53,538 nt of DNA from Caryophanales bacterium UBA5729 (GCA_002419505.1 DIGF01000031.1:1-53538), one strand, 5' to 3'; positions 42,688-51,938 are shown, counted from the first letter of the stretch. The notes: generated from the sequence alone by a model not told the origin. Made by a program: numbers and translations.

Positions 42688-43236
42688 TTAAAATTCTTTT
42701 AAAAACGGTTTTACTAAAAGCAAGAGTTCTTCGATAGAAAGCTCCTCAGTTACTTTTAAAACTGGGACTTTGATATCTTTAAGCCATAGCAAGTGTTGCT
42801 TTCTAGATCTAATATATTCAGGATTTGTTTCATAATCGCTAACCCAACGCAAAAACTCCAAATGCTTTTCGTAAAGGTCACCACCCGGTAAAATTCTTTC
42901 ATTGAAACGTTTGGTTTCTCGCTTATTGATTCGATCCAATCTAACTTGAATGTCCAAATTGATAAAAACAAAAAGATCAACCGAATGCTTAATATCGTCT
43001 CCAAAGCCAACTAAAGAACCGGAAATAACGATTTTATCATAATTATTTAGGCTGTCTAACAATAAATCTCGCGCTTCTAAATCGCTTCTTCTCAGCGTAA
43101 AAGGCGGATTTGTTTCTTCCCAAACGACATCATCGATATCAATATGGTGATAATTATATTTATCAGCGATTACCCGAGCTAAAGTTGTAGAACCGGACCC
43201 AGAAGATCCAAAGACATTTATAATCGTTCTTTTCAT
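42688..43236 (-). CDS. P-loop NTPase, adenylate/shikimate kinase-like
   Basis: 182 residues. N-terminal NVFGSSGSGSTTLARVIA is a P-loop in which the usual Lys is Ser (GxxGxGS-T-T); the family of small kinase-like ATPases with GASGSGTTTL shares this. It is followed by HHIDIDDVVWEETNPPFTLRR and an R-x-x-R-N-K-R-x-x-x-R lid-like region (DRINKRETKRF). Probably a phosphotransferase acting on a small molecule; substrate unknown. I start at MKRTIINVFG, a few bases after AGGTGG. The upstream natB-like gene ends inside the ribosome-binding region. Confidence 0.82.
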   Translation of the reverse strand: MKRTIINVFGSSGSGSTTLARVIADKYNYHHIDIDDVVWEETNPPFTLRRSDLEARDLLLDSLNNYDKIVISGSLVGFGDDIKHSVDLFVFINLDIQVRLDRINKRETKRFNERILPGGDLYEKHLEFLRWVSDYETNPEYIRSRKQHLLWLKDIKVPVLKVTEELSIEELLLLVKPFLKEF

Positions 43237-43243
43237 AATCCAC

Positions 43244-44410
43244 CTATCTAGCAAACATAATTTTTTCGCTATTGAACATTTTATTTAAAATCGCAATAAA
43301 GATTATTAAATAAACCAAATTAACACAACTAGAGATAATGGTGAACAACCAAGCATTATCGCTAAACGACAAAATCATCGCCAAACTCTGAACAGAATTA
43401 TAGATAGGGAACAATAACATCATTACGCTTGGTTCAGCTGAAGAAAATGATGTTCCGATTGAAACTAAGATAGTCAAAATATAAATTGGCGTTACGTAAG
43501 CCGTAGCTTCTTTCAGTGACCTGGCAAAAGCTGAAATGATGGAAATTATTCCGACGATGACAAAGGTTGTACTTATCAAAATTAACAGAATCATGAAATA
43601 ATGTTCCACACCATAAATCGACATATCAGCATTAGTGCCGTTCAAGAGTTTAGGCAATGATAAAGTTATACCTAAAAACGAAGATAAGGCTGATAAAAGT
43701 GCAATAGCGGATAAACTTAAAATCTTACCCATTGCTAGCTCACTTCTTTTAATCGGGGTAATTAAAAGTGTCGACAAAGTACCGCGTTCTTTTTCCCCCG
43801 CAATTGCTTCAGGCCCAATACTCATCGCCCCAGCAAACAAAAACATAATTACTAACATCGGTAACAATTGTCCCATTATTGTGCCAATTAAGCGATTTTC
43901 ATCAGGTTCAGGTGCTTCGTTATCAACATAAAAGTAATTGGTATCGCCATATAAAATTTCACTTAAACTATTTTGATATGCAAATAGATAATTAGTAAAA
44001 CGATTAACAACATTACTCGTAGTCAAATCATTAGGATTAGAATAGATTGTTACTATCGGTTTTTCGCCAACTCCGTCATAGCTTTCAAAATTCTCAGGAA
44101 AAACTATTAATAAGGCCCATTTTTCTTGATTGATTAACTCTTTATATTCTCCGATAGCGCTAGCTTCGATTTCAATGACATTTATATTAGCTAAATCTTC
44201 ATTCAAACGATAGAGCCACTTAAAATCCTCGGTTTGGTTAACAATTGCAACTTCAGTGAAATTATTTTGAGAATTTTGCATAGCTGTACCCATGAAACTA
44301 TAAATCAAGAAGATCATCAATCCCGGCAAAAAAATAACTGTAAAAACTAATCTTTTATCCTTTATTACCCGATCCCATTCTTTTTTAAAGATTGTCAAGA
44401 CATTACGCAT
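43244..44410 (-). CDS. natB: ABC-2 type permease (NatB-like)
   Basis: 388 residues: N-terminal membrane segment (about 20-40), a long external domain (about 45-185), then five membrane segments, with EAIAGEKERGTLSTLLITPIKRSEL, the ABC-2 permease signature also seen in NatB. Together with the overlapping ATPase gene it forms an exporter; Bacillus NatAB extrudes Na+, but related pairs export other compounds. Start ATG follows GAGGTGACG. Shares 8 bp with natA. Confidence 0.85.
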   Translation of the reverse strand: MRNVLTIFKKEWDRVIKDKRLVFTVIFLPGLMIFLIYSFMGTAMQNSQNNFTEVAIVNQTEDFKWLYRLNEDLANINVIEIEASAIGEYKELINQEKWALLIVFPENFESYDGVGEKPIVTIYSNPNDLTTSNVVNRFTNYLFAYQNSLSEILYGDTNYFYVDNEAPEPDENRLIGTIMGQLLPMLVIMFLFAGAMSIGPEAIAGEKERGTLSTLLITPIKRSELAMGKILSLSAIALLSALSSFLGITLSLPKLLNGTNADMSIYGVEHYFMILLILISTTFVIVGIISIISAFARSLKEATAYVTPIYILTILVSIGTSFSSAEPSVMMLLFPIYNSVQSLAMILSFSDNAWLFTIISSCVNLVYLIIFIAILNKMFNSEKIMFAR

Positions 44411-45179
44411 CTTTCGTCACCTCTTCCTTAACTAAATCAAAGAAGACATCTTCGAGACTTTTCATCTTTATTATTTCATCAAGCTTACCGCTTAACTTAA
44501 GTTTTCCGTCAAGTATAATCCCTACCCGATCACAGATCTTTTCAACTAAAGAAAAAATATGCGTAGATACAATTATCGTTTTCCCAAGATTTTTTAGTTC
44601 GATTAAAAAATCGGTAACAACCTTTGCGGTTATAATATCCAAGCCATTAGTCGGTTCATCAAAAATAATTATTTCCGGATCGTGAACAATTGAAATTACA
44701 ATCTGAATTTTTTGTCTCATACCGGTAGATAACTCAGCAATTTTTACTTCGCGAAAATCGCTAATTCCAAACTTTTCAAACATGAGTTCTTTCCTTTTAT
44801 TCGCTATATCTGAAGGTATTCCATGAAGTTTAGAAAAAAAATCAAACAGATAGTTTGGCGTAAAAAAATCTTCTAGTTTTAATTCGCTAGTTAAGAATCC
44901 GATTTTTGATCTAACAGTATGAGCATCATTAACAACTGAGTAATCATCAACATAAATATCGCCTTTATCAGGCTTAATTAAAGTAGATATACACCTTAAT
45001 GTTGTTGTTTTACCAGCACCATTCGGTCCCAATAAACCATATATTTCACCAGAAAAAGCACTGAAAGTTAAGTCGTCAACAGCTACTTTATATTTTGAAG
45101 TAGTTCTATCAATTTTCATTTGCTTTTTAGATAAAATAAAGGTTTTAGAAATATTTTCCACTCTAATTTTCTCTTGCAT
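44403..45179 (-). CDS. natA: ABC transporter ATP-binding protein (NatA-like)
   Basis: 258 residues. Walker A GLLGPNGAGKTTTLRC, signature ELSTGMRQKIQI, Walker B IIIFDEPTNGLDI, switch His VSTHIF. An insert of about 10 basic residues (LSKKQMKIDRTTSKYKV) precedes Walker A, as in NatA. Start ATG lies 3 nt after GAGGTGG (45,179); the frame extends four codons further. First gene of the operon natA-natB-kinase-membrane protein-radical-SAM-like-DUF2188. Confidence 0.9.
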   Translation of the reverse strand: MQEKIRVENISKTFILSKKQMKIDRTTSKYKVAVDDLTFSAFSGEIYGLLGPNGAGKTTTLRCISTLIKPDKGDIYVDDYSVVNDAHTVRSKIGFLTSELKLEDFFTPNYLFDFFSKLHGIPSDIANKRKELMFEKFGISDFREVKIAELSTGMRQKIQIVISIVHDPEIIIFDEPTNGLDIITAKVVTDFLIELKNLGKTIIVSTHIFSLVEKICDRVGIILDGKLKLSGKLDEIIKMKSLEDVFFDLVKEEVTKDA

Positions 45180-45264
45180 TTTCCACCTCATAAAAGTCTT
45201 AATATCGTAACTATATTACCAAAAAAACTCAAATTTTACAATTGACAATTAAAACAAATAAAAA

Positions 45265-45282
45265 AAGTCTATCTCTAGACTT
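45265..45282 (-). terminator. infC operon terminator
   Basis: 7-bp stem AAGTCTA / TAGACTT with TCTC loop; T-run follows on the minus strand. Confidence 0.7.
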
Positions 45283-45288
45283 AATTTA

Positions 45289-45648
45289 TTATTTTGCTAA
45301 AGCTTTTTCAGCTTGTTTGCAAAGATCAGTAAAACCTTTTGGATCTTGAATAGCGATGTCAGCTAGCATTTTACGGTTGACTTCAATATTAGCTACTTTC
45401 AAACCATTAATAAGTTTTGAATAGCTTAAATTATTTAATCTTGCTGCAGCATTTATTCTAGTAATCCATAATTTTCTGAAATCTCTTTTTTTACGACGAC
45501 GGTCTCTATAAGCATATTTGAATGAATGCATTACTTGTTCTTTTGCTGTTTTAAATAACAAATGTTTTGCGCCGTAATATCCTTTGGCTAATTTAATAAT
45601 TTTTTTACGTCTTTGTTTAGTTACAAAGCTTCCTCTAACTCTTGGCAT
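45289..45648 (-). CDS. rplT: 50S ribosomal protein L20
   Basis: 119 residues. N-terminal PRVRGSFVTKQRRKKIIKLAKGY and RKKRDFRKLWITRINAAAR are the L20 hallmarks. Third gene of infC-rpmI-rplT. L20 is also the expected repressor that binds the operon leader. Confidence 0.97.
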   Translation of the reverse strand: MPRVRGSFVTKQRRKKIIKLAKGYYGAKHLLFKTAKEQVMHSFKYAYRDRRRKKRDFRKLWITRINAAARLNNLSYSKLINGLKVANIEVNRKMLADIAIQDPKGFTDLCKQAEKALAK

Positions 45649-45666
45649 CTTTTCTTCCTCCTACCC

Positions 45667-45864
45667 TTATAGATATGGAACCATATGTTTGATTCTTTTT
45701 TCGTCTGATTTAGATACGATCTCAGTATTTCTAGATTGACGATTTTGTTTTGGTGATTTATGGCTCATCAAATGGCCCTGAAAAGTAGATGGTCTAGATA
45801 ATTTTCCAGTACCGGTTCTTTTTAATCTTTTCTTAGTTCCTGAATGTGATTTCATTTTTGGCAT
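45667..45864 (-). CDS. rpmI: 50S ribosomal protein L35
   Basis: 65 residues, very basic, PKMKSHSGTKKRLKRTGTGKL at the N-terminus. Between infC and rplT as in most bacteria. Confidence 0.97.
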   Translation of the reverse strand: MPKMKSHSGTKKRLKRTGTGKLSRPSTFQGHLMSHKSPKQNRQSRNTEIVSKSDEKRIKHMVPYL

Positions 45865-45882
45865 AATAATTCTCTCCTTTGT

Positions 45883-46425
45883 TTATTTTTTTACTGGTGT
45901 CAATACCATAGACAGAAATCTTCCGTCATGGCTGATTTTATTATCCAATTCGCCGACTTCTTTGCATCCATCAGCAAAACGATTTAAAACATCTTTTCCT
46001 TGTTCAATTAACGCTGAACCTGCCCGGTATGGCAAACGAACTGTAACTTTCAGTTTGTTTTCCTTAGATAAGAACTTATTTGCATTTCTTAATTTAGTTT
46101 CAAAGTCATGAGTATCAATTACAGCTGTCATTCTAATTTCTTTAACTTCAACTATCTTTTGATGTTTTTTTGCCTCACGCGCTTTGCGTTGTTGCTCATA
46201 GCGAAACTTGCTGTAGTCCATCAATTTACATACAGGCGGTTTAGCTTGTGGTGCAACTAAAACCAAGTCGTAACCTTCTTCTTTAGCAATTTTATTGGCT
46301 TCTTGAATGGATTTTTCACCGTACTGAAAACCATCCGCGCCAATTAGCAAGACTTGTTTAAAACGAATTTCCTCATTAATGAAGTTCGTATCTTTTTTTA
46401 CCGGTTTTTGATTGTTATATAAAAT
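45883..46425 (-). CDS. infC: translation initiation factor IF-3, ATT start
   Basis: 180 residues. N-domain NFINEEIRFKQVLLIGADG, linker with KEEGYDLVLVAPQAKPPVCKLMDYSKFRYEQQ, C-domain KEIRMTAVIDTHDFETKLRNA. No ATG/GTG/TTG start gives full length; the in-frame ATT at 46,425, 9 nt after GGAGG, does. AUU initiation is the rule for infC and lets IF-3 limit its own translation. An annotation starting at TTG 46,350 would lose 25 residues of the N-domain. Confidence 0.95.
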   Translation of the reverse strand: MLYNNQKPVKKDTNFINEEIRFKQVLLIGADGFQYGEKSIQEANKIAKEEGYDLVLVAPQAKPPVCKLMDYSKFRYEQQRKAREAKKHQKIVEVKEIRMTAVIDTHDFETKLRNANKFLSKENKLKVTVRLPYRAGSALIEQGKDVLNRFADGCKEVGELDNKISHDGRFLSMVLTPVKK

Positions 46426-46446
46426 ATTAAAACACCTCCAAGGTAT

Positions 46447-46564
46447 AAAAAAATGAGTACCAACAGGTACCCACTTAGCGACAAAATAATTTATCTTATA
46501 GCCTTAACCTATTGATCGTTCAATCAGGTGAGAAGCGGGCACTTCTGCTTTCTATTTTTTAACC
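46447..46564 (-). ncRNA. L20 leader (infC operon autoregulation)
   Basis: Leader with the family blocks AGCAGAAGTGCCCGCTTCTC and CACCTGATTG..., ending in a terminator hairpin GGGTACC-TGTT-GGTACTC plus seven T (46,472-46,447). In Firmicutes L20 binding favours this terminator and lowers infC-rpmI-rplT expression. Confidence 0.9.
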
Positions 46565-46570
46565 ATGTTG

Positions 46571-46599
46571 ATTATATTACATTTACCGTAATATGTCAA
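46571..46599 (-). promoter_or_regulatory. infC promoter, full consensus
   Basis: Minus strand TTGACA (46,599-46,594), 17-bp spacer, TATAAT (46,576-46,571); it lies between the end of glmU and the L20 leader. Confidence 0.9.
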
Positions 46600-46609
46600 C
46601 TACTTTTTC

Positions 46610-47983
46610 TTAGTAATTCTTTTTTCTTTTCCTTACGTAATTTTCTTTATTGACCTGATAAGCTCTAGCAATAGCTAACGAACCCTTAGGAACATTTTTG
46701 TCTAGCGTTGAACCAGCAGCGATTATTGAATTATCATCAACAATAATCGGAGCAATCAAATTTGAGTTACAGCCAACAAAGACATCATCGCCAATAATGG
46801 TTTTATACTTGTTGAAACCATCGTAATTAACTGTAATAGATCCACAGCCGAAGTTGACGTTTTTACCGATCTCAGCATCACCTATATAAGCTAAATGCGA
46901 TGCTTTAAAATTATCTTTGGTTACGGACTTCTTCACTTCAACAAAGTTACCGATTCGGTTATTTTCGCCGATTTCAGCTCCATCTCTAAGATGTGCAAAT
47001 GGCCCAACAGTGGTGTTTCTATCTATTTTAGAATTAAAGACTAAAGAATGCTTGCACACGACGTTTTCACCAATAAAAGAATTATGAATTTCCGTATTTG
47101 GGCCAATAATTGAACCCTTTTTTATCTGGGAATTTCCCGTTATATAAGTATTAGGATGGATTACGACATTTTCTTCAATCAGAACATTTTGGCCAATCGT
47201 TATCGTCTCAGGATTAATCATCGCTACGCCTGATATCATTAAATCTTTATTGATTTTATTTCTCAATATTGTTTCAGCTTTACTTAAAGTATAAAGATCA
47301 TTAATTCCCATAGCTTTATATGATTTTTCAAGAAGGTAAGTACCGATTAAACGTTTTTCATCTTTCATAATTTTAACCATATCGGTTAAATAATATTCTT
47401 TTTTCGAATTATTGTTTTTAATTTTCATTAAAGTCGGAACTAAAAACTTATTATCAATGATATAAATACCAGTATTGATCTCTTTAATCAATTTTTGTTC
47501 TTTTTTCGCATCATTTTCTTCAATGATAGCGTTAAGATAATTAGCTTCATCACGAATAATTCGGCCATAACCAAAAGGCTCGTCAACTATCGTACTGACA
47601 ACGGTTAAGTCATGACGAAACTCAATGTGCTCGCTTATTGCATTTTTAATAACTTTCACATCAATTAAAGGCATGTCACCAGGTAGAATAATCGTATATC
47701 CCTCTTCGTCTTTAATGTAATCCTTGGCCGCTAACACGGCATGGCCTGTACCTAACTGTTCTTCTTGAACAGCATAGTTAACTGTAGCGTTGAGGATTTC
47801 TTGAATCACTTCTTTTTTATGCCCCACCACAGTAATTAATTCATCAATCATCGTTGATTTGTAAAGATGTTCAACAATATAAGCAATCATTGGTTTCTTT
47901 AATAACGGATAAGCACATTTAGGTAATTCCGTCTTCATGCGGGTGCCTTTACCAGCTGCTAAAATAATCGCGTATTTCTTCAT
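46610..47983 (-). CDS. glmU: bifunctional GlmU (N-acetylglucosamine-1-P uridylyltransferase / glucosamine-1-P acetyltransferase)
   Basis: 457 residues. N-terminal uridylyltransferase: IILAAGKGTRMKTELPK, GTGHAVLAA, GDMPLI. C-terminal left-handed beta-helix acetyltransferase: GPFAHLRDGAEIGENNRIGNFVEVKKS, HLAYIGDAEIGKNVNFGCG. Last two steps to UDP-GlcNAc. Third gene of glmS-glmM-glmU. No clear Shine-Dalgarno near the ATG; a small hairpin AAGCG-GTTT-CGCTT lies between the glmM end (with AAAGGGG) and the glmU ATG. Confidence 0.97.
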   Translation of the reverse strand: MKKYAIILAAGKGTRMKTELPKCAYPLLKKPMIAYIVEHLYKSTMIDELITVVGHKKEVIQEILNATVNYAVQEEQLGTGHAVLAAKDYIKDEEGYTIILPGDMPLIDVKVIKNAISEHIEFRHDLTVVSTIVDEPFGYGRIIRDEANYLNAIIEENDAKKEQKLIKEINTGIYIIDNKFLVPTLMKIKNNNSKKEYYLTDMVKIMKDEKRLIGTYLLEKSYKAMGINDLYTLSKAETILRNKINKDLMISGVAMINPETITIGQNVLIEENVVIHPNTYITGNSQIKKGSIIGPNTEIHNSFIGENVVCKHSLVFNSKIDRNTTVGPFAHLRDGAEIGENNRIGNFVEVKKSVTKDNFKASHLAYIGDAEIGKNVNFGCGSITVNYDGFNKYKTIIGDDVFVGCNSNLIAPIIVDDNSIIAAGSTLDKNVPKGSLAIARAYQVNKENYVRKRKKNY

Positions 47984-48004
47984 AATTTTTTTAAGCGAAA
48001 CCGC

Positions 48005-49312
48005 TTATTCCCCTTTCTGCTTACTTTTGATCTTATCAACGATCTCATCGATAATTTCATCTACTAATTCATTAGTTTTAGCCGATACAGAAACTCTGAT
48101 TAGCGGTTCAGTACCGCTCGGTCTTACCAAAACTTTTCCGTCTTTGCCTAACAGAGTTCGATATTTTTCAACTAATGCCACGATTTCTCGGTCGTTAATA
48201 ATTTCTTTATCGATATCCTTGATATTGACCAATTTATCAGGATAATACTTAACTTCTTTCTTTATTTCAGAAAACTTAGTTTGATAATAATCTAAAATTT
48301 TAAGTAAAAACCAAGCATTTAAAACCCCGTCACCTGTTTCTAAAATCGTGCGATTAATAACGTGACCAGAATTTTCTCCACCTAAAACTGCATTCTTTTC
48401 ATTTAAAGCTTCAAAAATATATTTATCGCCAACCTCAGTTTGGATAACCTCAATATTTAAATCATTAAGTGCTTTAATTATACCAAGATTACTCATTTTT
48501 GAAAGCACTACGAGATTATTTGTTAATTGATTTGTGGCGCTTAAGTATTTAGCCGTAAGATATATCAATAAATCTCCATCTAAAACATCACCTTCGTCAT
48601 CAATAACCAACAACCTATCACCGTCACCATCAAAAGCGAAGCCTAGATCTAATCTTTCGTTCAAAACCAAGGCTTTAATCTGCGCTAAATGCGTTGAACC
48701 ACAATCTTTATTGATATTAAAACCATCAGGGCTGTTGCCGATGACTAAGCATTCTTTCACTAAAGGCGGTAAAACCTTTAAAGCAGAACTTATAGTAGCG
48801 CCATTAGCTAAATCTAAACCAATTCTTAAATTCATTTTTTGTCTAAAACTGTCATATAATCTAAAATACTCTTTGACAATTCCAGGTAGGGCTACTTCTT
48901 TTCCCAACTTTACACCCTCGAGATTAATCCCCTTGTCGATTACATCCTCGATTATAGCTTCATCCTCAGGCAAAGACTTACTGCCGGAAATAAACAATTT
49001 AATCCCATTATCGTAATAAGGGTTATGCGATGCCGTAACCATAATCCCAATAGAATCAGTTATATTAGCTATAAAAGCTAAAACAGGCGTCGCATAAACA
49101 CCTAGATCACAAATATCAAGCCCTGCCATCAGCACACCTTTTTTAATATTATCAACAACCATCAATCCCGATTCTCTAGTATCTCGAGCGATGATAATTC
49201 TTTTAGCTTTATCGTGAAAATGAAACATACTTTTGCCTAAGGAAAAACTGAGTTCTTCAGTAATGAAATCATAGGCCTTGCCTCTGATTCCATCAGTTCC
49301 AAAATACTTCAT
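48005..49312 (-). CDS. glmM: phosphoglucosamine mutase
   Basis: 435 residues. N-terminal FGTDGIRGKA, phosphoserine loop MVTASHNPYYDNGIK, Mg-binding FDGDGDR, GENSGH sugar loop and C-terminal VRPSGTEPLIRV. Converts glucosamine-6-P to glucosamine-1-P. 10 bp after glmS; start follows AGAGGG. Confidence 0.97.
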   Translation of the reverse strand: MKYFGTDGIRGKAYDFITEELSFSLGKSMFHFHDKAKRIIIARDTRESGLMVVDNIKKGVLMAGLDICDLGVYATPVLAFIANITDSIGIMVTASHNPYYDNGIKLFISGSKSLPEDEAIIEDVIDKGINLEGVKLGKEVALPGIVKEYFRLYDSFRQKMNLRIGLDLANGATISSALKVLPPLVKECLVIGNSPDGFNINKDCGSTHLAQIKALVLNERLDLGFAFDGDGDRLLVIDDEGDVLDGDLLIYLTAKYLSATNQLTNNLVVLSKMSNLGIIKALNDLNIEVIQTEVGDKYIFEALNEKNAVLGGENSGHVINRTILETGDGVLNAWFLLKILDYYQTKFSEIKKEVKYYPDKLVNIKDIDKEIINDREIVALVEKYRTLLGKDGKVLVRPSGTEPLIRVSVSAKTNELVDEIIDEIVDKIKSKQKGE

Positions 49313-49322
49313 TAAAAACCCT

Positions 49323-51119
49323 CTATTCTACTGTCACTGATTTCGCAAGATTTCTCGGTTTATCAATATCAAGCCCTAAATCTTTTGCTTTAAAATAAGC
49401 GATTAATTGAGTAGCCACGACACTTAACATCGGACTGAGATACTCATGAACATTTGGTAAAATAATCTCGTCTGTATTCAAAGAGATGTTCTCAGTGGAT
49501 ATGATAATAGTAATAGCACCTCTTGCACTTACTTCTTGAACGTTTGAACGTGTATTATGACTAATTGCTTTCTGGGTAATTATCGCAATAACCGGAACGT
49601 CTTTTTCAATCAATGCAATCGTACCGTGTTTCAACTCCCCAGCGGCGAAACCTTCAGTTTGAATATAAGATATTTCTTTTAATTTCAAAGCTGCTTCTAA
49701 ACTGGTATAGTAATCGATACCCCTGCCGATATAGAAACAATTTCTTTTATTAATTTTTTGTTTTACTAGTTTTTCAATATACTCTTTATTATCAACTACT
49801 GATTCAATTGCCATCGATAATTTAGATAATTCAAAAGCTAAATCAAAGTCAACCTTTTTAGCTAAACAATAAGCTAAGATTGACAAAACCGTAACTTGAG
49901 CAACATATGCTTTTGTTGAAGCAACTGCTATCTCTGGTCCGGCATGTATTTCAAGCGCATGGTCAGCTTCTCTAGCTAAAGTTGAAGTAATTACATTAGT
50001 GATGGTTAAACAAGGAAAGTCTTGTCTTTTAACATTTACCAAACACGCTCTCAAATCAGCGGTTTCTCCTGATTGTGAGATGAAAATAAAGATTGAGTCC
50101 TTTTCAAGTAAAGGTTGATTATAAGCAAATTCGCTAGCGATAAAGACCTCAGTCGGGATCTGCGCAATTCTTTCGAAATAATACTTGCCAATATATCCGG
50201 CATGCATTGAAGTTCCAGCAGCTACGATATATATTCTTTTCTTATTTTCAAAGAGTTTAACTGTTTCTGGGCTTAAAGATAACTTACCGTTAACAATATA
50301 TTTTGATAATATTTTTCTGATAACTGTCGGCTGTTCAGAAATTTCTTTTAACATGAAATGTTCATAACCGCCCTTATCGATTTCATTATCAGCTAAATCT
50401 AATTTATGCTTTTCTAATTCGATCTTTTTTCCAATGATATCATATGCTTCAAATTTAGATTCACCGTTCGTTGTTGCTACGATAAAGGTTTTATCATCAA
50501 TTAAATAGTAATCTTCAGAATTACCTACCAAAGCCATTAAGTCCGATGCTAAAGTAATGCCTTTACTTGAAGTCCCTAAAAGTAAAGGACTCTTGTTTTT
50601 AGCCGCATAGATTGTATTAGTTCTTTGATTATCCATTATCAAAAGCGCATATGAACCTTCAAGAATTGACATGGTTTTTCTAATCGCCTCTTCAGCTCTC
50701 ATCTTTTTGGAAAATATTTCAATTAAATTAGCAATAACTTCAGTATCAGTTTCACTCTTTAAAACCACACCTTCAAGATACCTAGCAATAAGTTCGCGAT
50801 AATTATCCACAACCCCATTATGAACGACTGTGAAGCGTTCTAAACTGGATGAATGTGGATGCGAGTTAATCTGATTAGGAGCTCCATGAGTTGCCCATCT
50901 TGTATGTCCGATTCCAATATGATTATCAATAGTATAATCAAAACTGTTAATTAATTTATCAACTCTTCCAGGATTTTTATATGTAATAAAAGCATCGTGT
51001 TCTCGATCGAGAAAGGTGATTCCACAAGAATCATAACCACGATACTCAAGCTTTTTTAAACCGTTTAAAATCACATCAGTTGCCTTCAAAGCGCCGCTAT
51101 ACCCAACTATTCCGCACAT
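49323..51119 (-). CDS. glmS: glutamine-fructose-6-phosphate aminotransferase
   Basis: 598 residues. N-terminal Cys2 nucleophile (MCGIVGYSG), LEYRGYDSCGI, HTRWATHG; two SIS domains (AAGTSMHAGYIGKYYFERI, SQSGETADL; GRGIDYYTSLEAALKLKEISY, ELKHGTIALI) and C-terminal NLAKSVTVE. Makes glucosamine-6-P. The leader is only about 20 nt from promoter to ATG, so there is no glmS ribozyme. Start ATG follows GGGGGAG. First gene of the glmSMU operon. Confidence 0.98.
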   Translation of the reverse strand: MCGIVGYSGALKATDVILNGLKKLEYRGYDSCGITFLDREHDAFITYKNPGRVDKLINSFDYTIDNHIGIGHTRWATHGAPNQINSHPHSSSLERFTVVHNGVVDNYRELIARYLEGVVLKSETDTEVIANLIEIFSKKMRAEEAIRKTMSILEGSYALLIMDNQRTNTIYAAKNKSPLLLGTSSKGITLASDLMALVGNSEDYYLIDDKTFIVATTNGESKFEAYDIIGKKIELEKHKLDLADNEIDKGGYEHFMLKEISEQPTVIRKILSKYIVNGKLSLSPETVKLFENKKRIYIVAAGTSMHAGYIGKYYFERIAQIPTEVFIASEFAYNQPLLEKDSIFIFISQSGETADLRACLVNVKRQDFPCLTITNVITSTLAREADHALEIHAGPEIAVASTKAYVAQVTVLSILAYCLAKKVDFDLAFELSKLSMAIESVVDNKEYIEKLVKQKINKRNCFYIGRGIDYYTSLEAALKLKEISYIQTEGFAAGELKHGTIALIEKDVPVIAIITQKAISHNTRSNVQEVSARGAITIIISTENISLNTDEIILPNVHEYLSPMLSVVATQLIAYFKAKDLGLDIDKPRNLAKSVTVE

Positions 51120-51146
51120 ATTTTCTCCCCCTTTTAAAGCAAATTA

Positions 51147-51175
51147 ATTATATCAAAATTAAAGGAATAAAGCAA
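51147..51175 (-). promoter_or_regulatory. glmS promoter
   Basis: Minus strand TTGCTT (51,175-51,170), 17-bp spacer, TATAAT (51,152-51,147). Confidence 0.75.
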
Positions 51176-51195
51176 TCTTATTAATTATTAAATAA

Positions 51196-51218
51196 GACTA
51201 CAGAATCTAGCTGTAGTC
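51196..51218 (-). terminator. terminator of the ABC export cluster
   Basis: 8-bp stem GACTACAG / CTGTAGTC with a 7-nt loop and an AT-rich tail on the minus strand, overlapping the end of the permease gene. Confidence 0.6.
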
Positions 51219-51938
51219 CTTGAATTGATTGATTAATATTGCGATTAATATCCCGATAATTGCGATAATTAGATATTTATAGAAACTTTCATAAAAAACA
51301 ATTTCATTAATTTCAACAGTAAAACTTGGGACGAATTTAATGGCCATTTCACTAACAGCATTCTCTATGTCATCATAATTATTAATTGTCTTATGGAACC
51401 AAAATAATAATACAGGAAGTAAAGTGATTAAGAAGTGATTTGCGATTGCTTGTAAAACTATTACTAAAACTTGAAAAAACCAAATTTTAAAACTAATCGC
51501 TGTCAATATTAAGAAAATATCATAACTGTTAATGATAAACGGGGTAAAGTAACTGCCAATAATCACAACAAACGAAAAAGAACAAAAAATCAAAACTAGA
51601 TTTAAACCGGCACTAACTAAAACTCTTGAAAATAGAAACTTAAGTCGTTGATAATAATCTTCGACGCTATAAACAATTAATGCTTCGTTCGTTTTGCTAC
51701 AAAGAATAGAACTGATAAAAATCAAGAAAACAGTTAAAATGACTTCGATAATCAAAAAGCTTTGTTGCAAAAACTCATGAAAATATCTAGTTCTGAAACC
51801 ATCTAAATAAGCATAACCCAAATCAAGGTTCGCACTAAAGACTACGCCAACTAAAATCAATATTAAAACAAAAAGAAAAATTAGAGTGAATATTTTTGAG
51901 AAGAGATAACTAAACTGTAATTTAAGATAGTTTATCAT
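51207..51938 (-). CDS. ABC-type membrane protein
   Basis: 243 residues with six hydrophobic segments, beginning at about 13-33 and ending near 220-238. No sequence signature recognised, but size and topology fit ABC-2-type permeases and the gene overlaps the ATPase gene by 17 bp. Probably the membrane subunit of the transporter encoded by this cluster. Confidence 0.75.
   Translation of the reverse strand: MINYLKLQFSYLFSKIFTLIFLFVLILILVGVVFSANLDLGYAYLDGFRTRYFHEFLQQSFLIIEVILTVFLIFISSILCSKTNEALIVYSVEDYYQRLKFLFSRVLVSAGLNLVLIFCSFSFVVIIGSYFTPFIINSYDIFLILTAISFKIWFFQVLVIVLQAIANHFLITLLPVLLFWFHKTINNYDDIENAVSEMAIKFVPSFTVEINEIVFYESFYKYLIIAIIGILIAILINQFKDYS

Noticed and set aside
48534..49016. 160-codon frame opposite glmM
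   Set aside because: Shadow of glmM, rich in Ser/Pro/Lys as expected from reverse reading of an acidic protein gene; no ribosome-binding site.
51120..51206. glmS ribozyme
   Set aside because: Looked for it; the gap is under 90 bp and lacks the ribozyme core.
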